Below, in pieces: positions 26,909-35,959 of a stretch of DNA of 64,000 nucleotides. Position numbers and translations under genes: made by a program. Every line of letters begins with the position of its first letter. Position 1 is the stretch's first letter. Location of the stretch: positions 62,001 through 126,000 of the forward strand of contig JACKAK010000004.1 in the NCBI GenBank assembly GCA_020635115.1, read 5' to 3'. Under the pieces are notes generated by a model, which made no database searches, was not told where the DNA came from, and was given only the letters and a program-made list of their open reading frames with translations. Source of the stretch: Halobacteriovoraceae bacterium. GTDB taxonomy: Bacteria > Bdellovibrionota > Bacteriovoracia > Bacteriovoracales > Bacteriovoracaceae.

Positions 26909-27252
26909 ATCTTATTTTACCTTCTGTATTCCCATCGCCACAAGTCAAAAAATAGCTACGCAGATACATGTCGGGGTTTTTCTGAGCTCTCGCTAATAAT
27001 ATTTACTAGGATCCTTTGGTTTAACCAAGTTTTAAATTGAGCGGAGGGTTTCAGCAGTTGAATAAAAACCTATTCAGATCTCTCGAAAAAAATGATTATA
27101 ATTGAGAATCGAATTTTGAGAGGAAACAGTACCTTGTAATCGCTCTTATTTTTGGAGAGACTTTCAAAAAACTGAAATTGATTTGTAGTAGCAAAGTCTT
27201 TTGAAATCGTTTTATTAATTGGCCAAACTTTAATTCTAAAGTGTTAGCTAAC
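26909..27252. other. Intergenic region between mltG and ruvX
   Basis: No gene is supported in these 344 bases. The only frame (27096-27281, minus) lacks a ribosome-binding site and runs into the end of ruvX. A short palindrome TTGGTTTAACCAA lies at 27016-27028 and might be an operator for mltG. Nothing else stands out. Confidence 0.4.
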
Positions 27253-27690
27253 TTAATTTTGACATTTGATGAAATCTTCAAGGATCACTGTCGCGGCCAT
27301 CTCATCTATTCTTTTAAGATCAATCTTAAAGTTAAAAGCAGCTGAGTTTTTCATTCTCTCTTGGGCCTCAAATGAAGAAAGAGATTCGTTTTGAGTCTCA
27401 ATAGGTATATTTATTTTTCCTTTAAGAAGATTGATGAAATTTGTTACTTTTTGGGACATTTTTGTTTCTTTACCATCTAAAAATAAGGGAAGACCTACAA
27501 CGACAAGATCAATACACTCGTCTTCCACAATTTTAACAATATCCAAACAGAGTTTTAAATCATCCGTATATTTAAGTCTACCAAACGGAACCGGAAATGG
27601 ATCTCGTCCAAAAGTTATTTGAGCTAGGCCGGTTATTTTCGTCCCGTAGTCAATTGCCATGATGTTTTTATTTTTTAAGTTTTCTGACAT
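27253..27690 (-). CDS. ruvX: RuvX/YqgF-type RNase H-fold nuclease
   Basis: A 145-aa protein from ATG 27690; the frame is open to 27747, but the longer start adds 19 unlikely residues. The motifs are MAIDYGTKITGLAQ with the first catalytic Asp, LVVVGLPLF, IPIETQNESLSSFEAQERM and the closing KRIDEMAATVILEDF with the last Asp. This matches the YqgF family, involved in rRNA processing and proposed as a Holliday-junction resolvase. The length is normal. It lies upstream of mltG on the same strand, a common pairing in this bacterial group. Confidence 0.88.
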   Translation of the reverse strand: MSENLKNKNIMAIDYGTKITGLAQITFGRDPFPVPFGRLKYTDDLKLCLDIVKIVEDECIDLVVVGLPLFLDGKETKMSQKVTNFINLLKGKINIPIETQNESLSSFEAQERMKNSAAFNFKIDLKRIDEMAATVILEDFIKCQN

Positions 27691-27781
27691 TTGTTGTTTA
27701 TAATAGAGACACATCAAAACGGTCAAGATTATATTATATTTGCTCACCTGAATTGATTATGAAATAAATTCTTTTTAATAT

Positions 27782-28372
27782 TTGAGGGTGAAAATTTTAT
27801 CAATATTTTTAATATGTTTTAAAATTTTGGCCCTAGATTACTCATTGATGGAAGACAGCGATTTTCAATACCTCGAGCTGACTGGACCAATTGGTTTAAA
27901 TCGTTCAGGAGGATTACAAGACGAATCTGAAATTCTCAATACTATTATTGATTATCTTGATGTTGGTAGAGGTCTTATTATTAAATTAGATTCTTTAGGT
28001 GGATATCTGTCTCAGTATAGCGCTATGAAAGATTTTATCGACCACGCAAGACAAATCAAAAGTGAAAATGTCTTCACAGTTATAGAAAAAAATAAAAAAT
28101 GTGCCTCGATGTGTGTGGTCTTTTTTCTACTTTCACCTAAGCGTATTATTCATTCAAGTGCTAGAATTGGACTACATGCTGTAAGTTTGAATGGTATGCC
28201 AATTTCCATAATTACTAGGAAATATCTAGATTGGTTAAATGAACTTGGAGTTGAAAATCAATGGATTGAGGAGAATAGTAGCATATTTAAGAGTTTTGAA
28301 ATTCATTGGTATTCTCCAAATATGTTAATACATGAAAAAAGTGGAATTGTAACAGAAGATCAAATTCTTTAG
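27782..28372 (+). CDS. ClpP-like exported serine protease-fold protein
   Basis: About 196 aa with a hydrophobic N-terminus (ILSIFLICFKILA). It has the ClpP-type features DSLGGYLSQY (oxyanion loop), KKCASMCVVFFLL, where Ser follows CA as the likely nucleophile, and RIGLHAV with the His. The third residue of a triad is unclear. The start is uncertain: TTG 27782, GTG 27788 or a non-canonical codon just after GAGGGTG are all possible. Relatives with a CAS(A/M)C motif are common in proteobacterial envelopes, but their substrates are unknown. It is a single gene before the pilin cluster. Confidence 0.65.
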   Translation: MRVKILSIFLICFKILALDYSLMEDSDFQYLELTGPIGLNRSGGLQDESEILNTIIDYLDVGRGLIIKLDSLGGYLSQYSAMKDFIDHARQIKSENVFTVIEKNKKCASMCVVFFLLSPKRIIHSSARIGLHAVSLNGMPISIITRKYLDWLNELGVENQWIEENSSIFKSFEIHWYSPNMLIHEKSGIVTEDQIL

Positions 28373-28556
28373 ATTTCAACTCTAGTCAAATAATTTTTCA
28401 AACGATTGTGACTTCCGCAAAAAATGTGTGGCAAGACATGGACGTACAACTGAAACTGAGTTTACAATAATATTAGGAACTTAAAATAAATAAGTGTGAT
28501 TGGTTAGTTGTAACATCATTAAAATGCTTAAATATATCCAGGGATTGAAGGAAAGT

Positions 28557-29984
28557 ATGCTTGGAAATAAAGGTGTCTCAATATTTATGGCCATTGCTCT
28601 ACTTGGGCTTGTAGGGACGACAGGATGGATTCTTATGCAACAAGTTGACAAAAGACATCTACTCATTGATTTGGCCCGAGAAGAAGTCATAAAAAGTGAG
28701 GATATGGATGGCATATTAGACTTTGGAGCATATTTAGTTTCAAACAACTTTATTGCCTGTAGATCACTTAAGTTTTCAGATACTAATAGAAATTGTAAGT
28801 GGGCCGGAAACCACCACTCAGAAGTACCTGCTATAACTGGTTATACAACTCCAGTTAATGTTGATCCCAGTGAAATGGGGCTTGTACAGATTAACCTTGT
28901 CGATGAAACTGAATTAGATGGATTTGATGCTTTAAGTAATTTGAACGATCAATTGGCCTACAAAATTACTATGGAATTTGGGGCCGCAGCAGGAGTTGAA
29001 TCAAAAACAGTGATTGGCTATCTTGTTTTTGGACTTCAAAATCCTTTTGGGGGAGAAGGAGATGTTCAGATTGCACGAAATTATAATTACACTGAAATGG
29101 TCAATCAAGATTTTGATGTTTTGACTATAACAGGCATTATTCCTATCCCTAGAGAAGATGATCCAACTAAGTATAATCGAGATTTTCGTACAAAACGTAT
29201 GCAACGACCGATTGCAATTCCTAATATCACTGTTGAAACAGGTATTTGTACAGAATCATGCTCCACCGGGATTATGGATTCAAGTGAAGTTAATGAGTGC
29301 CGAAAACCAGGTTCTACAGATAATGCAAAAGGGAGAGTAACCTTTCATGTTACAAATTTAGGTCCAGGTATATTATATAATTTAGAATTATATCGAAAAG
29401 TTATTTATGATCCAACACTATTTGGAAATACAACCACCGAGACAATTCCTCCGCCTTTAGAAGGAAAGTTTTCTGTGTTTGAAGAAGCAATTACTGATGG
29501 CGAGGTGATTCTGCAAAAGGGATATTTGTTACCCTCTCAAAGTTTTACAATTGTTGATGATAATTTTGATTGTTCTTCAATCATGTCTCTTTTAGAAGAA
29601 ATAAATACGGCAAATATCTTAGCTGGAGATCTGGCCGGAATGGGTACATTTTCAACAAATACTAACGATCAAAGTACAACTCAATATGAAAATGTAGGAA
29701 TTGTTAAATACGCTTTAGAGTTATCTCCTTTTGCTTTATCTCACGTTCAGCCTGATTCAAGTATTATTCCCTTTTTGGGGACTTTTGATCCGAAAACTAA
29801 CACTATGACTCCTGGAGTTTATAACCCATATGATTTCCAACCACCAGACAATATCGTTTCTGCTAATTCAATAATTGAACCTGCTAGAATATCTGAACCG
29901 AAATTAAAATTTGAAAATGGCACTCCTAAATTGCAAGTACAAGGTACAACATTTACTGAAGCAAGAATGATTACCATACATTGA
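28557..29984 (+). CDS. Pilin-like protein without Glu5, set A first gene
   Basis: A 475-aa protein from ATG 28557, five bases after AAGGAA; earlier in-frame starts lack a ribosome-binding site. The N-terminus KG/VSIFMAIALLGLVGTTGWI is a class-III-type prepilin signal followed by the hydrophobic helix, but position +5 is Met and not Glu, as in the GspK-type tip pseudopilins. The large ectodomain contains ICTESCSTG and VNECR with conserved Cys. It is paralogous to the gene at 34529 (same length and same Cys block). First gene of set A, followed 12 bp later by the giant pilin. Confidence 0.78.
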   Translation: MLGNKGVSIFMAIALLGLVGTTGWILMQQVDKRHLLIDLAREEVIKSEDMDGILDFGAYLVSNNFIACRSLKFSDTNRNCKWAGNHHSEVPAITGYTTPVNVDPSEMGLVQINLVDETELDGFDALSNLNDQLAYKITMEFGAAAGVESKTVIGYLVFGLQNPFGGEGDVQIARNYNYTEMVNQDFDVLTITGIIPIPREDDPTKYNRDFRTKRMQRPIAIPNITVETGICTESCSTGIMDSSEVNECRKPGSTDNAKGRVTFHVTNLGPGILYNLELYRKVIYDPTLFGNTTTETIPPPLEGKFSVFEEAITDGEVILQKGYLLPSQSFTIVDDNFDCSSIMSLLEEINTANILAGDLAGMGTFSTNTNDQSTTQYENVGIVKYALELSPFALSHVQPDSSIIPFLGTFDPKTNTMTPGVYNPYDFQPPDNIVSANSIIEPARISEPKLKFENGTPKLQVQGTTFTEARMITIH

Positions 29985-29996
29985 ATTAGGAAAATT

Positions 29997-32900
29997 ATGA
30001 ATGTATTGAAGAAAATTTTAAATACAAAAAATGGAGTGAGTTTAGTTGAAGTTCTTATAACTTCTTCAATGATTGGTATTGCTTTAGTTGGAATCAGAAC
30101 TTTACAAGACAGATCTGTAATTGAAATAAAAAAATCAAGGTCAGGTAGTGGATTTTTTAAAGCACTTACAGAAATAAATTTAATCGACGCTGAGCCAAGA
30201 GATGTCGTTGACGAACTTGTGAAATATATGGGCCGTAACGTTTCAGACCCAGAAGACCTCTCAAAACGTGATAGAGGAATTTGTGCGATGATGACTCCGG
30301 CGACAGCTGCATTGAAAAATCCGGCACATGGGCCAGATCAAGTTTTTATGAACTTACCAAAAAGTTCTCAAAATCCAACTGCACTTAAAACTTTAGTTAA
30401 TGAATATCTCGCTTCAGAAAACCTTTTTGATCAACTGACAACAAGTACAGAATGCGCTGATGGAATACATGCATATCACTATTGTTTTGAACCTAAAATT
30501 CCAAGTGTTCCAACGGAAGAAATCACCCAGGAAGACATAGACAATTTAACGGCCAAATCTATCGTTTTCTATTTAAAAATTATTCCCTATAAGGCCGTGA
30601 AATCCACTGGTAAAATTGACTATCAACCCTTAGATATTTCAATAGTAAACCAACTAAATGTCAAAGAAGTTTTTTTTCGAATTGTTTTAAATAAATTTTT
30701 TTATTCCACTACTCGAAAAATTAACAGTACAACTGGAAAAGTGACCTTTGAGGCCGGAACTGATAGGCTAAATAAAAAATTCACAAATTATTTTTGGGCC
30801 GGAAGGTTGGGTTGGTGCTCTTCCACTGGTTTAGATTTAAATGGGGACAGTCAACCAGATCCATTAAGACTGATATTGGCCGGGGACGGAAATTCAGATC
30901 CCTTTGCACACTCTGTCTATAACGTTAGTTCAGTTTCTCCTGTTCACAGTTATAATCCTGGCTCAAGTGTTGAAATTTCCTTTGATAAATTAACTGCTAC
31001 ATCTACTCAGTACGTTGATAGCTCACAGATTAATATTGTTTCCAACGCAGCTGAACAAGTCGCCCTTAGTTGCCAAGAAAAAATGTTCACTTGTAGACAT
31101 CGAAATGATTCACAACGAATCTATCGATCTTCACAATTAAACATTTCACTGTATCCACCAAACGAGACAGATTTTGATAAAGAACTATTTATGAATCTTG
31201 AAGTAAGAGGAAGTTCTGGATCAGGTCCAAATATCCTGACGCCTGCCAATACAACTTTAAGTTATTCAGATGCTTCAAATGTTTCATTCACATTACCTTT
31301 TGATAAAACATTCAATTTTAAAATGAATGATCCCGGAAATTCAACTTCAAACAATACTATGTGTAGAGCGATTTGTGATCATGCAACTACATCTGATTAT
31401 AAAGCTTACGTAAGAATATTTGATAAACCCACTAGTAACTTTCTTTTTGAGCTGGGAGATACTGATCCTTCTTACAAAGATAATTTTGTGACTTGTAATG
31501 CTTGTTACAAGAAAAATTGTGCCGGAATCGGGCTGCAAACGATCGGACCTTTGGAAGATGCAAATATTTTAAACTCATACGGAATTCCTGACGAACCAAT
31601 GGATGCAACAATTCCTGAGTGTGCTGTTGATTTCTATGTAACTACTAAACCTGGTCAAGACAAACTCATAATTAATGAAGTAATTGATTTTGAAACTCAA
31701 ATTGAAAACCCAAATATTACTAAAATGCAAGTTTGGGATGCTAGTGTTCCGGGAAATGTTCCCAATATTCCACCTTCTTATAATCCACCAAATAGCTATA
31801 ATACAAAGGCCAAGTGTATTGCTGGTGTATATAACAGATCAGGAGGTATTTTAGAAGATATCAAGTTTTATTTGAAAGATTGCAGTGAAACAAAAGCAGT
31901 ATTGTGTTTTAGATCAGGTAAATTTGATTTTGTTAAGAGTGTTTCGATAGATGCTTCAGATAATGTCACCAGAACTATTGATCAAAATATAACTTTTGCA
32001 GATGCTTTCCAACGTTGTTACGAGTCTGGCACCGAGTTTGTTAAAAAAGATGGATTTCATAAGTTTATAGATCCGAATGCTACTGATCCATTGGGGGGAG
32101 GAGCGAATCCTCCTGATGCTGATACTATTATCGTAGATCTCAATAATAATTTTACATATGCAGGCAATGCTAATTACTTCAAAATTCCTAATCTCGGTAG
32201 ACAAGGAATTTTCATCGGGCCAGATGCCTTTATGGAAAATAGAAATTTGGGAGATTTTTATGCTGTTTTAAAATCTAAAGTAAATGGTACATCAATGGAA
32301 GATGTAGAATTTTGGCTTCCCTATGTTTTAAAACAACAAAAAGTAGCAGACGCACAAAAAGAAATTGTTCATGCGATCCCAATAATTCAAGGTAAAGATT
32401 CCAAACATAAATATCTGTTTGGTTTTTCAACCAATGGTGCTTCTAGTTTTAAAAATTATCACAACCATACTCCCCCAACAATATATAGTTCAAATATTCC
32501 TGAAGGAAATGTCTTTTTTGGAATTTTATATAATGGAACTCAATACAGGGGGGTTGATCTAATTAATTCTTCACATCCACAACTTACAACCCTGACATTA
32601 CCTGTGTTATGTTGGGATAGTACTAATGAAGTTTTTAAAATTACGCCAAACTTGGTTTTAAGAGCAAATGCGCAGAGTGCGTGTAATGCCCTAGGAGCTG
32701 GACATCAGTATATTATCCCAACAACCGGGCTAGGGTGGGCACATGCGATGTTACTCGTTATGAATAACCATACTCATTATCCACACCCTGATCCAGGAGC
32801 AGCAAATCCATATAAAGCTGTATGGATTAATTTAGCACTAAAAGGAGATGATCCTACAGGAATAAATTTCAACGATGCGAATAGAGCACTTATTGGAAAA

Positions 32901-33284
32901 CAGCGCGTATATAATCTCATACCTGGTGAGTTATTTCCGAATGTGGCAACACCTCCGTCGGGGACATGTTTAACCGGAGGCCCAGGAACTGAGGCCTTCA
33001 AACAGTATTATATTTGTGCAAACTTTGATATGAATGGAGTTTTGTCACTTAGTACAAAGAAAACAAATGTTGGTTTCTCTTCAGAACTTGTCGCCACTTC
33101 ATTTTGTAATGGAAGCACAGATCAAGATGGCAATCTTACTGGTGTCTCCCCAACAAACAGTGTCGCGTTGAATGTTTCTAACCATATCAATTATATTGCA
33201 ACGGACTCAATCTATAATGATTTTGTAAATTTCGCTAGTAATACAGGAGCAGCACCAAATTGTTATCAATTTAAAACATATTGA
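29997..33284 (+). CDS. Giant minor pilin with lectin-like modules, set A
   Basis: A 1095-aa protein with a prepilin leader: NG/VSLVEVLITSSMIGIALVGI, cleavage after Gly and Glu at +5. Minor pilins are usually 150-350 aa, so this is several times too long. The ectodomain is Cys-rich (CRAICDHA, CNACYKKNC). Two regions near the C-terminus (about 650-780 and 870-980) have the A..C...G pattern and AVWINLALKGDD, resembling C-type-lectin-like domains. It is paralogous to the 961-aa gene at 35960. Likely assembled at a pilus or pseudopilus tip, exposing a binding head. The family assignment of the head is inference. Confidence 0.78.
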   Translation: MNVLKKILNTKNGVSLVEVLITSSMIGIALVGIRTLQDRSVIEIKKSRSGSGFFKALTEINLIDAEPRDVVDELVKYMGRNVSDPEDLSKRDRGICAMMTPATAALKNPAHGPDQVFMNLPKSSQNPTALKTLVNEYLASENLFDQLTTSTECADGIHAYHYCFEPKIPSVPTEEITQEDIDNLTAKSIVFYLKIIPYKAVKSTGKIDYQPLDISIVNQLNVKEVFFRIVLNKFFYSTTRKINSTTGKVTFEAGTDRLNKKFTNYFWAGRLGWCSSTGLDLNGDSQPDPLRLILAGDGNSDPFAHSVYNVSSVSPVHSYNPGSSVEISFDKLTATSTQYVDSSQINIVSNAAEQVALSCQEKMFTCRHRNDSQRIYRSSQLNISLYPPNETDFDKELFMNLEVRGSSGSGPNILTPANTTLSYSDASNVSFTLPFDKTFNFKMNDPGNSTSNNTMCRAICDHATTSDYKAYVRIFDKPTSNFLFELGDTDPSYKDNFVTCNACYKKNCAGIGLQTIGPLEDANILNSYGIPDEPMDATIPECAVDFYVTTKPGQDKLIINEVIDFETQIENPNITKMQVWDASVPGNVPNIPPSYNPPNSYNTKAKCIAGVYNRSGGILEDIKFYLKDCSETKAVLCFRSGKFDFVKSVSIDASDNVTRTIDQNITFADAFQRCYESGTEFVKKDGFHKFIDPNATDPLGGGANPPDADTIIVDLNNNFTYAGNANYFKIPNLGRQGIFIGPDAFMENRNLGDFYAVLKSKVNGTSMEDVEFWLPYVLKQQKVADAQKEIVHAIPIIQGKDSKHKYLFGFSTNGASSFKNYHNHTPPTIYSSNIPEGNVFFGILYNGTQYRGVDLINSSHPQLTTLTLPVLCWDSTNEVFKITPNLVLRANAQSACNALGAGHQYIIPTTGLGWAHAMLLVMNNHTHYPHPDPGAANPYKAVWINLALKGDDPTGINFNDANRALIGKQRVYNLIPGELFPNVATPPSGTCLTGGPGTEAFKQYYICANFDMNGVLSLSTKKTNVGFSSELVATSFCNGSTDQDGNLTGVSPTNSVALNVSNHINYIATDSIYNDFVNFASNTGAAPNCYQFKTY

Positions 33285-33306
33285 TATTAGCTTGAAGGAA
33301 AAATGA

Positions 33307-34395
33307 ATGAATAACAAAGGCGTTACCCTACTTGAAATGACGATAACGACAGCACTCGTGGGTATTGTCATGTTTGTTGCTGTATCTATGTATAAGAATA
33401 CTTTCAATCTGATTAGATCTGTCGATACAGAATCTACTATGGATGACCTAGATTACACTCTATCTATAAAAATTCACAGATTCAAAAGATCTTTTGACCT
33501 TCAAAATTATGACTCTGCATACACCTATCATATAATTCCCTATAAGGATGGTGACTCTACTTTTAATTTTTTACATGATCCGCAGAATTTTAGACAATAC
33601 TCTGATATTGCAAAGGTTGGATATGATTTTTACGGATCAGGAAGTCCTAAGACAAATCCAATCGTCATTGCTGGTGTTCCAGAGACAATAGCTGATGTGA
33701 TTAATCGTCTCTGGCCTACGAAAGAAGAAATGAAAAGAAGAAATTTAACAAGGCAACAGAAAAGGGCAATTAAACAAGCACAAGATCCAACTATCAATTG
33801 GTATATTTTTAACCCTGAAATTATACCTGGAACAAATATTTTTATGGATAGTACAACATTAAAAATTGACAAGGATGTCAATGGAGAAACACAGGAAGAG
33901 TTTTTGATCTCTCGATGTTTGAAGAAAAGTGATTACAACACAACAACTTTATCCCTGTCAGATGCAAAAACAATAATAGAATTGCCTTATAGACCTTATT
34001 TAATGGGTACAAATAATAAAAGAAAATTTCTAGTGAAATGTTGTCCGGGCGGTCAAATGTACGCACAATGCAGTGATTATAATGATTATGCTCCTTCAAT
34101 TTTTTATGTTGTTAAAAAGGGTATTAACGAAACTATTTCTAAATATCCAGGCGAAAATGAACTCAAATTTTCATATGGAGCAGCATTTAACACGTTGCTT
34201 CAAAATACAAATGTTGGAGAAGCACAATCCGATCCTTATATAATCAGGTTTGCTATTATGGATAATGAATGTTCACGTGATGAAATTCTTAATAGCACCT
34301 CTAAAAGTTGTAACATTGAAAATGACAAGGGTAGATTTTTAACAGCGGAATCTCCAATGGTTATTTATGACCCCAGTGATGGGGGACTTCAATAG
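33307..34395 (+). CDS. Minor pilin (PilW-like), set A third gene
   Basis: A 362-aa protein. The prepilin leader is NNKG/VTLLEMTITTALVGIVMFV with Gly -1 and Glu +5. The ectodomain contains FLISRCLKKSDYN, a CC pair in VKCCPGG, and KFSYGAAFNTLL, which align with the 315-aa gene at 38857. It starts 22 bp after the giant pilin, closing the three-gene set. The role as a minor pilin of a type IV pilus or type II secretion-like filament is from the N-terminal motif; the exact machine is not encoded here. Confidence 0.78.
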   Translation: MNNKGVTLLEMTITTALVGIVMFVAVSMYKNTFNLIRSVDTESTMDDLDYTLSIKIHRFKRSFDLQNYDSAYTYHIIPYKDGDSTFNFLHDPQNFRQYSDIAKVGYDFYGSGSPKTNPIVIAGVPETIADVINRLWPTKEEMKRRNLTRQQKRAIKQAQDPTINWYIFNPEIIPGTNIFMDSTTLKIDKDVNGETQEEFLISRCLKKSDYNTTTLSLSDAKTIIELPYRPYLMGTNNKRKFLVKCCPGGQMYAQCSDYNDYAPSIFYVVKKGINETISKYPGENELKFSYGAAFNTLLQNTNVGEAQSDPYIIRFAIMDNECSRDEILNSTSKSCNIENDKGRFLTAESPMVIYDPSDGGLQ

Positions 34396-34415
34396 ACTCT
34401 TGTTGCCAAGAAAAC

Positions 34416-34445
34416 TAGACACCGAAAATTGTGAAGGTATATAAT
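34416..34445 (+). promoter_or_regulatory. Sigma70-type promoter before pilin set B
   Basis: TAGACA (34416-34421) and TATAAT (34440-34445) are separated by 18 bases, a 5/6 and a 6/6 match to consensus. They lie about 85 bp before the ATG of the first set B gene, giving that set its own transcription start. Confidence 0.6.
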
Positions 34446-34528
34446 AAAATCCGTAATTTAAAAAATTATTTGCTATATGTTTGATTTGTAAAAGTGGAAA
34501 TGTTCTAATTGTCCCAGGGAGAGGGGAA

Positions 34529-35950
34529 ATGCTAAAAAAATTTTTAGAATCGCGTAAAGGCAGTACTATGTTAGGTGCAATGGCCCTCGTTGGACTTGTT
34601 GTTGCAATAACTTGGGCAGTCTTACAGAGATTAGATGAAAGAAATCTTCTAAAAGAACTTGCTACGAATAAGGTTGTTTATGATGAAGAGCTAAGGGGGA
34701 TCATAAACCTAGGAGCATACCTAATTTCAAACAATCTTGTAGCTTGTAGGGAAAATGTAAAATTTAGTAATAATTACGAATGTATTTGGGCCGGAGACAA
34801 ACTTCCTGCAAGTCCATTGCAACTTTCTCATTTTGGACTTAAAGAAGTTGTTTTATCTTCGATACAAGAATTACCTCCAGATTTTACTGCAATATTTGCT
34901 GGGCAATATGCATTAGAAGTCAACATGCAAATAGGAAATGACGATCCTGATCCAAATGATGATATACAGACCAATAAAAAAATCAAAGGCTATTTAGTTT
35001 TTGATTTGCAAAATTTAGCTGCAGGAGATGCTGATATTGCTTTTACTAAAATTCCTGATATATATAGTTTGGTAGACGATGATTACTGGACCGTTGCTAT
35101 AACTGCCATTATTGCCGTCGCTGATGATCATGAGGAAGGAAAGTTTTTACCGGCCACAGATACAAAAAGAATGAGAAGGCCGATTGCAATTCCTAAAATA
35201 TCTATATCTCCAGGTTCTTGTACTGAACTATGTTCAACAGCAGTTTCAGGAAGTTTAGATGTTAACGAGTGTAGAAGTAGTCCCCATTTTGGAAAAGATT
35301 CAAGTTCACACGCAATGGCAAACGTCCCAATATCTGTAGTTAATATGGGACCAGGTATCTTATATGGATTAAAACTACAAAGATCCGTAACCTATAGAAA
35401 AGATGAATCCCTTGTTGAATTCAATTTAGATGATAGTACTTTTTCGAAGGACTTGTTTTCATCTAAAATTGCAGAAGAACCAGATTTTATGATTATGCCA
35501 GGTGGAGGAGAAGTTGCTTTAAGCGATGAATTTGATTGTGCAGTGTTAATAGAAAAAATTCAATTTAATGGTGGAACAATTCGGATGCGTTTTCCTGGAG
35601 CTGCTAGTGGACAAACTTATGCAACGACTACAGTTACAAACAATCATATTGCTGATGCAGGTTCAGTGAAATACGATCTGCAAGTTTCAAGATATTCCCA
35701 TCAAGATGTCGATACAGATGAAAAAATTGCAACTTTTTGGGAATCATATGATCCTTCAACCGGAAATGTAATCCCTCCTGGCGGAACTTATGTTTGGAAT
35801 AATCCAACCTCTTATCATGAAAATTTAATTGCGAAAAATTCTGGTGTCGAACCTAGAAGAATGGCCGAACCATATTTTTCAGGTGAATCTACAGTTCCTG
35901 CGATAAAAACAACTGTTTCAACAACGATATATGTAATTAAAACTCATTAG
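34529..35950 (+). CDS. Pilin-like protein without Glu5, set B first gene
   Basis: A 473-aa protein from ATG 34529 after AGGGGAA; the frame opens earlier at 34481 but without a ribosome-binding site. The leader RKG/STMLGAMALVGLVVAIT has the prepilin Gly and hydrophobic helix, but +5 is not Glu, like its paralog at 28557. The shared Cys block SCTELCSTAV and VNECRS, together with FGLKEVVLSSIQELPPDF, runs parallel to the set A protein. GspK-type pseudopilins without Glu5 sit at filament tips. First gene of set B. Confidence 0.78.
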   Translation: MLKKFLESRKGSTMLGAMALVGLVVAITWAVLQRLDERNLLKELATNKVVYDEELRGIINLGAYLISNNLVACRENVKFSNNYECIWAGDKLPASPLQLSHFGLKEVVLSSIQELPPDFTAIFAGQYALEVNMQIGNDDPDPNDDIQTNKKIKGYLVFDLQNLAAGDADIAFTKIPDIYSLVDDDYWTVAITAIIAVADDHEEGKFLPATDTKRMRRPIAIPKISISPGSCTELCSTAVSGSLDVNECRSSPHFGKDSSSHAMANVPISVVNMGPGILYGLKLQRSVTYRKDESLVEFNLDDSTFSKDLFSSKIAEEPDFMIMPGGGEVALSDEFDCAVLIEKIQFNGGTIRMRFPGAASGQTYATTTVTNNHIADAGSVKYDLQVSRYSHQDVDTDEKIATFWESYDPSTGNVIPPGGTYVWNNPTSYHENLIAKNSGVEPRRMAEPYFSGESTVPAIKTTVSTTIYVIKTH

Positions 35951-35959
35951 GAAGTTTCA

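Noticed and set aside
27096..27281. 61-codon minus-strand frame before ruvX's end
   Set aside because: No ribosome-binding site, overlaps ruvX, and composition looks random.
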